Below, in pieces: positions 8,634 to 17,046 of a DNA stretch of 64,000 bases (its first letter is position 1; the number at the start of each line of letters is the position of its first letter). The position numbers and the translations under genes were made by a program. The DNA comes from DATJHM01 sp035493895 (lineage in GTDB: Bacteria > Chloroflexota > Ktedonobacteria > Ktedonobacterales > Ktedonobacteraceae), in NCBI GenBank assembly GCA_035493895.1, contig DATJHM010000147.1, positions 1-64,000 of the forward strand. Direction: 5' to 3'. A model generated the notes under the pieces. It had not been told where the DNA came from, ran no database searches, and worked only from the letters and a program-made list of their open reading frames with translations.

Positions 8634-11042
8634 ATGACCAGTTCAATTCGAGACACAGTATCTCCCGCTACTCCAGAGCCACAGTCATTGCTGGTGCGCA
8701 ATGATCGAGGCCATTCCAGCTTCTCAATCACTGTCAATGGCAACGTCATGCAGGCCTATGAAGGCCAGACGATCTTGAGCGTCGCCATTGATAACGGGAT
8801 TCATGATATTCCCAATTTATGTAATGATGAAAAACTAGAACCTACCTCGGCGTGCAGGATGTGTTTGGTCCACATCGAAGGCATCAGCCGACCTTTACCC
8901 TCCTGCAATACTCCCGCGCAACCCGGCATGGTCGTGACAACGGACTCCGAAGAACTTTTTCATATTCGGCGCACCAATCTGGAAATGATGCTTTCCGACC
9001 ACAACGCCTATTGTCAGCCCCCCTGTCAGGTTGATTGTCCTACGCATATCGATATTCCCGGCTACCTGGAATTGATCGCGAAGGGCTCCATGAAGGAAGC
9101 GGCCCGTCTGGTCAAAGAGGTGCTTCCTTTCCCGTATATCCTGGGACTGACCTGTCCCGCCCCCTGTCAGAAGGCATGTCGCCGGGCACTGGTTGATGAA
9201 GAGATTGCTATCTGCCGTATGCATGGGCACGCCGCAGAATGGAGCTTGCTCGATCCTCCTATCCCCTATCTCAAAGATCCCGCAACGCACAAAAAAGTTG
9301 CGATCATTGGTGCTGGCCCGGCCGGTCTCACCTGTGCCTATTATCTTGCGCTTCGTGGACACTATTGTAAGATCTTCGATATGCAGCCGCAGCCAGGAGG
9401 GATGTTACGCTATGGCATTCCCGAGTATCGCCTGCCTAAGGATATGCTTGATCGTGAGATCGATCACGTCTGGCAACTGGGCGTTGATTTGCAGTGCAAT
9501 GTCAAGCTTGGACGGGACTTCACGCTTGATGATTTATTTGCCCAGGGTTTTGCTGCGATCTATCTTGCCATCGGTGCCTGGACCAGTAATCCGTTAGGCG
9601 CGCCGGGAGAAGAGGCGGAGGGTGTGGTGAATGCCATTGCCTTTTTGCAGGATAAGGTTATTGGCGAGTCTGTTCCGGTGCAGACAGACGATGAAGTTGT
9701 TGTGCTCGGTGGCGGATTTACTACGTTTGACTGTACACGAACCTCGCTTCGCCTCGGGGCCAGAGTCCATACTGTCTATCGTCGCAGTCGGGCCGAAATG
9801 ACGGCAACGATGGAAGAGGTTGAAGATGGCGAGGCCGAAGGCGCAAAGATCATGCTGTACGGGCAGGCCACACAGGTCATTGTCGAAGATGGCAAAGTCC
9901 ATGGCCTTGAGTTTGTGCGCAATAAATTGGGCGAACCAGATGCCAGCGGTCGCCGCCGTCCCGTTCCTATTCCAGGCTCTGAATACGTTATCCCCTGTAA
10001 GACCATTATTCCGGCATATGGTCAAAAGCCGGATAGCGCGGTGCTTGATGCGCAATCCGGCGTCAGGTGGACGAAATGGAGCACGGTACAATCGCATCCT
10101 CACACTTATATGACCGATCGCCAGGGCGTTTTCGCTGGTGGTGACTGTCAGATGGGCGCAAAAACGATCATTGAGTGCGTTGGCCAGGGAAAACTGGGCG
10201 CACGCTCTATCCACGCGTATCTGCTGGGTGAGGATATGCAAGAAGTGGGGCGACGTCTGGAACTGGAAGAGCGCAAGCCGGACCTCTTTGATATCGTGCC
10301 CTACAAGCCCTATGAGCCGAAGGTCAAGATGCCGATGCTGCCATACGAGGAGCGCGTGCGTAACTTTCGCCTCATTGAACCAGGTTATCTTAAAGAGCAG
10401 GCTCAGCGTGAAGCGGCTCGTTGTCTCCAGTGCGCCTGCCCTGCCGCAGGTCAGTGCGATCTGCAAATGTACAGTATCGAGCATGGTCTCGCCGACAACC
10501 GTTTCCACGATGGGGAGCCGAGCGACTATCATGACTACGAAGTGGATCTCTCGCATAGCTTCATCTTGCGCGATCCCAATAAGTGCATCAACTGTACGCA
10601 GTGTGTGCGTGTCTGCCACGATGTCATCGGGCCAGATTGCTATGGGATGTTTGGCAAAGGCTTTGATACCATTGTCTCCACGCCATTTAACATAACGTTG
10701 CACGATACGGATTGTGTCTCCTGTGGTGCCTGTGCGCAGGTCTGCCCGACCGGCTCGTTAATGATGGCGGAACGCAATCTGGCGCGCTACGCATTTGCCC
10801 TCGATCGCTGTATCTTCTGTGGCGATTGTGTCGAGGTATGCCCGCATGGTGCTCTGGGGGAGACGCCAAATTTCGAGCTTTCGTTCTTCGATCGCTTCGG
10901 CGATGACGTCACTTTAGAAAAAGAAGATCTGGCGAATGCGCCAAACTATCTGGTACGTCAGCGCCTGCCACGCGGTAAGAAGAGCCTGCCCGTAATGAGC
11001 CCATTAGTACGCCCATTACCCGCTCGCAGCATCCGCGAATAA
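8634..11042 (+). CDS. Multi-centre Fe-S/FAD NAD(P)-dependent oxidoreductase (NuoG-N / GltD-like / 2x[4Fe-4S] fusion)
   Basis: 802 residues in three modules. Residues 30-105 are a [2Fe-2S] ferredoxin fold (Cys63, 74, 77, 91), followed by the Cys-rich segment found in NuoG and hydrogenase/formate dehydrogenase subunits. Residues 125-590 are a GltD-like flavoprotein with CPAPCQKAC, the FAD loop GAGPAG at 226-231, an NAD(P) loop (VVVLGGGFTTFDC) and a FAGGD motif. The C-terminal 180 residues hold several CxxCxxC clusters (CINCTQCVRVC, CVSCGACAQVC, CIFCGDCVEVC). Similar proteins pass electrons between NAD(P)H and ferredoxin or formate dehydrogenase. No catalytic partner is adjacent. A GTG at 8580 is possible, but AGGGG lies just before the ATG at 8634. 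Confidence 0.85.
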   Translation: MTSSIRDTVSPATPEPQSLLVRNDRGHSSFSITVNGNVMQAYEGQTILSVAIDNGIHDIPNLCNDEKLEPTSACRMCLVHIEGISRPLPSCNTPAQPGMVVTTDSEELFHIRRTNLEMMLSDHNAYCQPPCQVDCPTHIDIPGYLELIAKGSMKEAARLVKEVLPFPYILGLTCPAPCQKACRRALVDEEIAICRMHGHAAEWSLLDPPIPYLKDPATHKKVAIIGAGPAGLTCAYYLALRGHYCKIFDMQPQPGGMLRYGIPEYRLPKDMLDREIDHVWQLGVDLQCNVKLGRDFTLDDLFAQGFAAIYLAIGAWTSNPLGAPGEEAEGVVNAIAFLQDKVIGESVPVQTDDEVVVLGGGFTTFDCTRTSLRLGARVHTVYRRSRAEMTATMEEVEDGEAEGAKIMLYGQATQVIVEDGKVHGLEFVRNKLGEPDASGRRRPVPIPGSEYVIPCKTIIPAYGQKPDSAVLDAQSGVRWTKWSTVQSHPHTYMTDRQGVFAGGDCQMGAKTIIECVGQGKLGARSIHAYLLGEDMQEVGRRLELEERKPDLFDIVPYKPYEPKVKMPMLPYEERVRNFRLIEPGYLKEQAQREAARCLQCACPAAGQCDLQMYSIEHGLADNRFHDGEPSDYHDYEVDLSHSFILRDPNKCINCTQCVRVCHDVIGPDCYGMFGKGFDTIVSTPFNITLHDTDCVSCGACAQVCPTGSLMMAERNLARYAFALDRCIFCGDCVEVCPHGALGETPNFELSFFDRFGDDVTLEKEDLANAPNYLVRQRLPRGKKSLPVMSPLVRPLPARSIRE

Positions 11043-11164
11043 CGTCGTATTCCCTCGTAGATGCGCTGCTTGTCTGCAATGTCACGTAAAGAAGGGGAAG
11101 CTCCCGTCAATTCCGTAGAGGCGCTGTTTGTTTGCGCCCAATACGTATCAGCCTAAAAAAGGAT

Positions 11165-11360
11165 GAGGTATTCGAGAGGGCCGGTGGGGGACGTGGATCG
11201 GCATAAAGCCCGATCCCTACCTCTGCCATTCTTCGAGGGTAGGGAATCACATGTCCCCCGTGCCTCACGAGATCCGGTTTCGCTTAACAGAACAGGTAGG
11301 GATCGGGCTTTATGCCGATCCACGTCCCCACCGGTCTTCTCGGCCCTCGGGTTGATGCGT
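11165..11360. repeat. Head-to-head pair of GTAG-hairpin repeats (family B)
   Basis: Fills most of the 329-bp space between two convergent genes. Left arm 11181-11222 and right arm 11294-11334 are inverted copies, identical over 41 nt apart from one extra G in a G-run, with a 71-bp centre. The right copy has GTAG followed by GGATCGG, loop GCTTTATG, then CCGATCC, and ends in CCCCACCGG. A small GTAGGGA...TCCC hairpin sits in the centre. The tail contains TTGATGCGTAT, shared with the copy near 46030. It could also act as a bidirectional terminator. Confidence 0.85.
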
Positions 11361-11371
11361 ATCGAGCAAGG

Positions 11372-12622
11372 TTAATCCTTGTTCACATTTCCCTTGTTCC
11401 GTCCCGTCTGCTTTATCTTTCCGGTTCCCTGACCGTGGTAGATGGGAAGCGTAAAATAAAATGTCGTGCCCTTGTTCAATATAGTATCAAAGCCAATCGT
11501 ACCGCCGTGCTGCTCAACAATTAATTTCGCAATCGAGAGACCCAGGCCATAGCCGCCCATCTTCGATTGTTCGCTATGATTGGATTGATAAAAGCGCTCA
11601 AAAACGTGCTGCCCATCCTCTGGTGGAATGCCATAGCCTGTATCGGCAACCGAGATCATCTCGAACTGCTCATCGTGCCTCCGAGCGCCGACTGTCACTG
11701 AGCCTCCGGGAGGCGTGAATTTGATCGCATTCGTGACCAGATTATTGAGTACCTGCTTGATGCGCTGCGGATCAATATAGAGCGAAGGCAAGCCATGAGG
11801 AATGTCCTGCTCAAGTGCAACTTCCGCCTTCAATGCTTGCGGCTGGAGGCCAAGCGTCACCTGCCGTACCAGACTGCGCAGCGGCACCTCCTGTTGCTTG
11901 ATCTCGAACTGGCCGATATCAGAGCGCGTCATAAAAAGGATATCTTCAACAATTGAAATCAACTGCTGAACCCCTTCTTGTGTATAGCCAAGGTACACTC
12001 GTTGCTCTTCAGAAAGGGCTCCCATATGGCCCTGCAAGAGTAATTCGATAAAGCCATGCACTGAGTTCAATGGTGTGCGTAACTCATGTGAGACCATCGA
12101 AACAAAATTTGCGCGTACACGATTAGCGACCTGCAAGGCCGTGACATCGCGCGCAATAAAAACTGCTCCTTGGGCAGCATTGGTAAAGGTGTTTGGTGTT
12201 ACGCTGGTCGAGACCTCGCGCGAAAAATCTGGCTTGCTGCCAATAATGAGCTCTTCATTCGGAAGAGGATGGGCCGTCTCCAGGGCATGCTTCAGTGGAC
12301 AACTGGAGGTGCCGCAGAGCACCATATGATTGAGATTCTGACAACGCAAAATCTGACTGCATGCTTTTCCTGTTGCCTCGCCAGCAGAGAGACCCAGCGC
12401 TTTATCTGCCGCCGGATTCATATGCAGCACATGGTAGTGCTCATCAAGAGCAATCATCACGTCCGAGGTGGTCGCAAATATGGTGTTGAGATAGCTTTGC
12501 TGTTCAGTAGATGAGAAAGGCTGAGCAGCAGAAGCTCCATCTAACGCAGGTACACTCTCAGACACATGCTCCTCCACACCCCCTTTTTCTACCTGAGTCT
12601 GTTTTAAAGTACGCTTCCGCAC
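11372..12622 (-). CDS. PAS-domain sensor histidine kinase
   Basis: A 416-residue soluble kinase with no membrane segment. A PAS domain (about 42-165) precedes the HisKA dimerisation helix with phospho-acceptor His179 in SHELRTPLN. The ATP-binding domain shows the N box (NNLVTNAIKFTP), G1 (VADTGYGIPP) and G2 (GGYGLGLSIAK). The PAS domain carries four cysteines (88, 94, 103, 108) in a CxxxxxC...CGTSSCP pattern seen in a subset of bacterial PAS domains, which suggests redox or metal sensing; this is inference. It starts 10 bp after the response regulator stop, so the two are one operon. Confidence 0.93.
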   Translation of the reverse strand: MRKRTLKQTQVEKGGVEEHVSESVPALDGASAAQPFSSTEQQSYLNTIFATTSDVMIALDEHYHVLHMNPAADKALGLSAGEATGKACSQILRCQNLNHMVLCGTSSCPLKHALETAHPLPNEELIIGSKPDFSREVSTSVTPNTFTNAAQGAVFIARDVTALQVANRVRANFVSMVSHELRTPLNSVHGFIELLLQGHMGALSEEQRVYLGYTQEGVQQLISIVEDILFMTRSDIGQFEIKQQEVPLRSLVRQVTLGLQPQALKAEVALEQDIPHGLPSLYIDPQRIKQVLNNLVTNAIKFTPPGGSVTVGARRHDEQFEMISVADTGYGIPPEDGQHVFERFYQSNHSEQSKMGGYGLGLSIAKLIVEQHGGTIGFDTILNKGTTFYFTLPIYHGQGTGKIKQTGRNKGNVNKD

Positions 12623-12631
12623 CCATACCCC

Positions 12632-13357
12632 CTATTTTCCATGAAATTTATAGCCAACGCCCCGTACAGAAATAATATAGTGTGGTCGATCAGGGTCCAC
12701 TTCTAATTTGACACGCAGGCGACGGATATAAACATCAACAATATTACTATTATTTTCGTTTTCATTCCAGACATCTGATAGCAGTTGATCCCGATTAATC
12801 ACCTGACCAGGGCTACTCATTAAAACGCGCAAGACATGCATTTCGGTGGGCGTCAGCGAAATAGTAGCTCGACCAGTGATGCGCACCTTGAGTTCTGCCG
12901 GGAAGAGCTCGACCTGACTGACACGTAGACTGGAGTCGCCCACTTTCGTGTGTTTCTGGATGCGCCGCATTACTGCCTGCACGCGTGCTACGAGCTCCTG
13001 GTGATTATATGGTTTACAAATATAATCATCAGCGCCGATATTAAACCCCTGAAGCTTGTCCTCAATAGTATCCTTCGCAGTCATAAAAATAAGGGGAATT
13101 TCGTAACCTTCGGCACGCAGCCTGGCAGAAAACTCAAAACCGCTGAGATAGGGCATCGTTACATCGAGGATGAGCAAATCTGGCTCACGTTTCTGGATCA
13201 TTTGCATTGCCCCACGCGGATTATCGGCGGTCTCTACTTCGTAGCCCTCTTTGCTGAGAACAAATTGAACCAGCGTATTGGCAAAGCGATCATCGTCAAC
13301 GACAAGAATGTACACCGTCTTCCCCTCTTCTTGTTGCATGCTCAGGATGCTGCGCAC
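12632..13357 (-). CDS. OmpR/PhoB-family response regulator
   Basis: 241 residues: receiver domain with the acidic DDD pocket (residues 21-23), phospho-accepting Asp65 in LLILDVTMP and Lys of FMTAKD. A winged-helix DNA-binding domain follows, with SLTPTEMHVLRVL and VDVYIRRLRVKLE ... IISVRGVGYKF. First gene of the kinase operon. The start is uncertain: a GTG at 13357 abuts GAGAGAAGG, while an ATG at 13339 (MQQEEGK) has a poor ribosome site. Targets unknown. PhoB-type regulators bind 11-bp tandem repeats, and such an array lies at 22835 in this window, but no link is shown. Confidence 0.93.
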   Translation of the reverse strand: MRSILSMQQEEGKTVYILVVDDDRFANTLVQFVLSKEGYEVETADNPRGAMQMIQKREPDLLILDVTMPYLSGFEFSARLRAEGYEIPLIFMTAKDTIEDKLQGFNIGADDYICKPYNHQELVARVQAVMRRIQKHTKVGDSSLRVSQVELFPAELKVRITGRATISLTPTEMHVLRVLMSSPGQVINRDQLLSDVWNENENNSNIVDVYIRRLRVKLEVDPDRPHYIISVRGVGYKFHGK

Positions 13358-13541
13358 CTTCTCTCGGCACTACAAATACGCGAAGACAATCCACCCGATA
13401 GCAGCCAAAAAGCAGGAATGAGCCAACCCCTAATTGCCTCAAAGACACAACTACCTCCGTGTTGTACTATGCAGAACCTGATACTTAGGGGGATACAATT
13501 AGTAAGCGCGAGTGTATGGTACACGTTCAATGTCGTTAATG

Positions 13542-15605
13542 TCAAGAGAAGGCTTTTGCTGCGCGTAATCTTTCGACGTGTATCATAAGTATCGCGACGT
13601 CGGCAGGCGTGACTCCCTCAACACGCGATGCCTGCCCGACGGTTCGTGGCTGTGTCCGTATCAGTTTCTGCCTGGCTTCCGTGCGCAGATGCGAAATTTG
13701 CATATAGTCAAGAGCTTCGGGTATGCGCATCTCTTCCAGTCGCTGCGTACGATGGACCATCTGCTCTTGCTTGCGCACGTAGATCTCATACTTGACCTGA
13801 AGCTCTACTTCCGCTGCCGTATCCTCGTCCAGTTCACGCAAGATGGATACAACCTCAACCTGCTGCTGTTCCTCTCCATCGTTGTTCGTGGTTTGAACAC
13901 GCTGCGCAAGTTGTGCCACCTGGCGGTAACTGACCTCCGGGCGACGCAACAATTCCTGCCCCGAAAGCAACTGCCCGAGCGGATGAAAGCCCAGCTCCTG
14001 AGCATGGTTCTCTATCTGGCGAGACGAGGTGAAGTAGGTCTGGCCGAGCTGGGCAATGGTCTGCTGAATTGCCTCTCGCTTCTGTACTACCTGTGCATAG
14101 CGCGTCTCATCAATCAGGCCCAGGCGATACGCATGGTCGCTCAAACGCAAATCGGCGCTATCCGCACGGAGGAGCAGGCGATGCTCAGCACGCGAGGTAT
14201 GCAGACGATAGGGTTCGCTCAGCGGGCGTGTGACCAGATCGTCAATGAGCACTCCGATATAGGCTTCGTGGCGACCCAGCACAAATCCGTCCATACCACG
14301 GGCTTTGAGTGCGGCATTAATTCCAGCCATAATTCCCTGGGCCGCAGCCTCTTCATAACCTGAAGTGCCGTTAATCTGGCCTGCCATAAAGAGGCCGGAG
14401 ATGGCTTTCACTTCCATCGTTGGCTTCAGCTGATAGGGGGGGACAAAATCGTATTCGACGGCATATCCCACGCGCATCATCTCGGCATGCTCCAGCGCGG
14501 GGATACTGCGCAGCATTGCCAGCTGCACATCTTCTGGCAGGCTGGTATTCATGCCCTGTACATACACCTCACTCGTTCGCCAGCCCTCTGGCTCCAGAAA
14601 GATCTGGTGCGAGACTTTATCCGCGAAGCGCACGATTTTATCCTCGATGGAGGGACAATAGCGCGGCCCGATGCCCTCGATCACGCCGGTATAAAGGGGG
14701 GAGCGATGCAAATTATCGCGAATGACCTGATGGGTCTGCTCGCTCGTGCGTACCAGGTAGCAGGGAAGCTGTGGACGCCAGCCATGAAGATCTTCATCGG
14801 TAACGGGGTAGATCGGGTTGGGACGCCCGCCGGGGAGCTGCACATCTTCGCGTGCTGTGACGTCGCGTGAAAAATAAAGTGGCACGCGACTGCCCGGTTG
14901 AAGCTCGGTCTTGCTATAATCAATCGTACGTGCGTCGATACGAGGGGGGGTACCAGTCTTGAAGCGGCGTACTTCCAGACCCATTGCACGTAGCGAATCG
15001 GAGATACCCAGCGCGGGACCTTCACCGGCTCGGCCTCCTGGCTGTGTCTTTTCGCCTACGACGAGGCGACCATTAATAAAGGTGCCCGTGGTCATGATCA
15101 CAGCGGCGGCTTCATATATCCAGCCACTATTGGTAGCGACGCCTGTGATCACATAACGACCATCATCGGTGGTATGACTGAGCAGGTGTGTAATCGTAGC
15201 CTGCTTTACCTCGAGATTCTCCTGGCTTTCCAGTACAAACTTCATCGCCAGACGATATGCCTGCTTATCGCATTGCGCTCGTAGCGCCTGGACCGCGGGA
15301 CCTTTGCTGGTATTGAGCATCCGAATCTGAATAAAGGTTCGATCTGTATTGCGACCAATCTCGCCACCGAGGGCATCAATCTCTTTAATCAGATGGCCCT
15401 TTGCCGGACCGCCCATCGAGGGGTTGCAGGGCATCAGCGCGACGCTATCCAGATTCATCGTCAGGAGCAACGTCTTGCGGCCCATGCGTGCAGAGGCCAG
15501 TGCAGCCTCGCAACCTGCATGGCCAGCGCCCACGACAATTACATCATATACGCCCCGCAAGAGCTGCTCGGGGGGAAAGGTCTGATTCTCAGTGGCATTG
15601 TTCAT
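13542..15605 (-). CDS. mnmG: tRNA uridine-5-carboxymethylaminomethyl modification enzyme MnmG
   Basis: FAD-dependent subunit that with MnmE installs the (carboxymethyl)aminomethyl group on U34 of tRNAs. 687 residues, slightly longer than the usual 620-640. The N-terminal FAD motif is VIVVGAGHAGCEAALASARMG. GidA signatures follow, including MGGPAKGHLIKEIDALGGE, GPRYCPSIEDK and EEAAAQGIMAGINAAL, and the helical C-terminal domain ends in TPADVAIL. The ATG at 15605 opens MNNATENQ. No mnmE or rsmG lies alongside in this window. Confidence 0.97.
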   Translation of the reverse strand: MNNATENQTFPPEQLLRGVYDVIVVGAGHAGCEAALASARMGRKTLLLTMNLDSVALMPCNPSMGGPAKGHLIKEIDALGGEIGRNTDRTFIQIRMLNTSKGPAVQALRAQCDKQAYRLAMKFVLESQENLEVKQATITHLLSHTTDDGRYVITGVATNSGWIYEAAAVIMTTGTFINGRLVVGEKTQPGGRAGEGPALGISDSLRAMGLEVRRFKTGTPPRIDARTIDYSKTELQPGSRVPLYFSRDVTAREDVQLPGGRPNPIYPVTDEDLHGWRPQLPCYLVRTSEQTHQVIRDNLHRSPLYTGVIEGIGPRYCPSIEDKIVRFADKVSHQIFLEPEGWRTSEVYVQGMNTSLPEDVQLAMLRSIPALEHAEMMRVGYAVEYDFVPPYQLKPTMEVKAISGLFMAGQINGTSGYEEAAAQGIMAGINAALKARGMDGFVLGRHEAYIGVLIDDLVTRPLSEPYRLHTSRAEHRLLLRADSADLRLSDHAYRLGLIDETRYAQVVQKREAIQQTIAQLGQTYFTSSRQIENHAQELGFHPLGQLLSGQELLRRPEVSYRQVAQLAQRVQTTNNDGEEQQQVEVVSILRELDEDTAAEVELQVKYEIYVRKQEQMVHRTQRLEEMRIPEALDYMQISHLRTEARQKLIRTQPRTVGQASRVEGVTPADVAILMIHVERLRAAKAFS

Positions 15606-15789
15606 CGCAATATTACCTGGTAATTCCTAGCGTGAAGGCGTGAAAGCTACAATCGTATGCGAACGAAATTTCAATTTCTCCATTTTCGTATTATGCCTTA
15701 ACCACGCAAGGACGTCAACATTTTATATAAATTTCGCGTTAATTTTTGTTCTGTTGCCAACATAAAGCGTTTCGCTTGCCCCCGTTCGT

Positions 15790-15827
15790 CCAGTAGGGAC
15801 GCCATGGAGGCACGGAATGGCGTCCGG
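15790..15827 (+). repeat. GTAG-hairpin repeat (family A), copy 1
   Basis: 38 bp identical to the copy at 25358. GTAG is followed by stem GGACGCCAT, an 11-nt loop and the exact complement ATGGCGTCC. It lies in the 426-bp gap between mnmG and the small gene at 16032. Downstream (15829-15925) GC-rich CGATCC/CTTCGCAGACG motifs recur imperfectly. I see no gene in the gap. Confidence 0.85.
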
Positions 15828-16031
15828 CCAGCCAACGATCCCCCAGACTTCGCAGACGACCCCGTAAACTCGCCCGATCCCGCAGGCTTCGCAGACGTGG
15901 AGTTCCGCCCTTTCCACCGTTTTGCTTGCCCCAGAAAACATATGCAAAACAAGATAATCCCATCGCGTGCAGATAGAAAGGAGTTGCCTGGATGGGATCA
16001 TCTTCCGTGATCAGGAACAAGAGCGCTCTGA

Positions 16032-16328
16032 TCAGGAACGTGAATGCTCTTTATTTTCGAAGAGTTCAACAAAGCGATGGCTGGCGCTGGCATCAAACTC
16101 CATGCCATAGATCTCTTTAAGTTGTTGAATACGTTTGAGCGTCTCTTCCCCAAAGGGTGTTTTCTGTTCAAAGGCGTGAAGCGTCATGCCTTCAAGCAGA
16201 TCACCCAGCGAAAGATCAAAATACTCAGCCAGCCCCTTGAGCACCTTAACCATACTCTTCTCCATGCGCACCCCGATCTGGACCCGCTCTACAGGAATGT
16301 TGCGTTCGATTTCTTCTGAATGTGGCAT
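16032..16328 (-). CDS. Small protein with ribbon-helix-helix-like segment
   Basis: 98 residues, soluble and charged. Residues 15-50 (VQIGVRMEKSMVKVLKGLA then YFDLSLGDLLEGMTLHAFE) look like a ribbon-helix-helix DNA-binding or related metJ/Arc-type fold, as in antitoxins and small regulators. The rest is helical (EETLKRIQQLKEIYG). The ATG at 16328 is chosen because GAGAGG precedes it; in-frame upstream codons lack one. No toxin gene adjoins. Function unknown. Confidence 0.6.
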   Translation of the reverse strand: MPHSEEIERNIPVERVQIGVRMEKSMVKVLKGLAEYFDLSLGDLLEGMTLHAFEQKTPFGEETLKRIQQLKEIYGMEFDASASHRFVELFENKEHSRS

Positions 16329-16459
16329 AACCTCTCCCTTACTTGCTGACATGTAACAAATTTTGCACTCGAAAAGTGAAAATACTAATTGTTACCACTG
16401 TCCCAATGTAACATTACGGCAAAGAAAAATCAAGGCATAATGGGAAAGATTCGCAAACA

Positions 16460-16503
16460 AGTAGGGATGCAATGGAGAGAAACGGAATTGCGTCCGGGAA
16501 CTC
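16460..16503 (+). repeat. GTAG-hairpin repeat (family A), diverged copy 2
   Basis: GTAG, then GGATGCAAT, a 13-nt loop and ATTGCGTCC. Relative to copies 1 and 3 the stem has one compensatory base-pair change (C-G to A-T) and one G-U-type change, so pairing is kept. The tail GGGAACTCG is shared with the copy at 25358. Confidence 0.75.
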
Positions 16504-16660
16504 GTGCGATTCCTCCGGCTCCACAGGCAATCCCGGCAACCGGCGAGCTTGAAAGGATTTACCTGTAGTATCTGATGGGGAGGGACTCATAAAAAAGGTC
16601 ACAAACATGATTGACGAAAAGAGCTGAACATGATAGTATATGCCCACCATAGCGAAATAT

Positions 16661-16743
16661 GGGGCGATGGCGGAATGGTAGACGCCGGGGACTTAAAATC
16701 CCCTGACCGCAAGGTCGTGAGGGTTCGACTCCCTCTCGCCCCA
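16661..16743 (+). tRNA. tRNA-Leu (UAA)
   Basis: 83-nt class II cloverleaf. The acceptor stem GGGGCGA pairs with TCGCCCC at the 3' end. The D-arm is GGCGGAATGGTAGACGCC-like. The anticodon arm GGGGA-CTTAAAA-TCCCC carries TAA at 16694-16696. The long variable arm is TGACC-GCAA-GGTCG, and the T-arm GAGGG-TTCGACT-CCCTC. The discriminator is A16743; CCA is not encoded. It borders an AT-rich islet. Confidence 0.97.
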
Positions 16744-16799
16744 CCCTCTCTACAAGCACTTCTAGAGCCACTCCAAACAGACTAATTTCCTAAAATCAT

Positions 16800-16891
16800 A
16801 GGTCAGGGGACCTTATTTTTGTTGTTTTTTCTATAATCCCCTGACCCAGGAAAACAGTTCTAGGTCAGGAGACTCATTGATCCCCTGACCT
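16800..16891 (+). repeat. Two hairpins sharing 10-12 nt with the tRNA-Leu anticodon/variable arm
   Basis: Hairpin 1: GGTCAGGGGA (16801-16810) with TCCCCTGACC (16837-16846), 10 perfect pairs around an A/T-rich loop containing a T-run. Hairpin 2: 16863-16872 with 16881-16890, one mismatch. The 3' arms repeat AATCCCCTGACC or part of it, which also occurs inside the tRNA at 16697-16708. They could be terminators of the tRNA transcript or remnants of integration beside it. Confidence 0.65.
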
Positions 16892-16922
16892 CAAGAACAA
16901 TCTCTTCTATTTGAGATTAAAT

Positions 16923-16951
16923 TTGACATCGTAAAGCCTAATCATTATAAT
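16923..16951 (+). promoter_or_regulatory. Full-consensus sigma-70 promoter of the islet operon
   Basis: TTGACA (16923-16928), 17-bp spacer, TATAAT (16946-16951), a perfect match to the canonical promoter. Leader to the first ATG (17047) is about 90 nt. Confidence 0.8.
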
Positions 16952-17046
16952 TGTGATACGAGCCTTTATGCTTTAAAGCGTAAAAAGCTATTTAAGCATC
17001 ATATACATGCGCTTTGGGATAGAAGATAGGATTGGGGGAAAATGAT

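Noticed and set aside
9594..10703. 369-codon open frame antisense to the Fe-S/flavin oxidoreductase
   Set aside because: The plus strand carries several invariant cofactor motifs; the antisense protein has none.
16559..16771. 70-codon minus-strand frame (contains EGVEPSRPCGQGILSPRR)
   Set aside because: Translation of the complement of tRNA-Leu, a well-known false gene.
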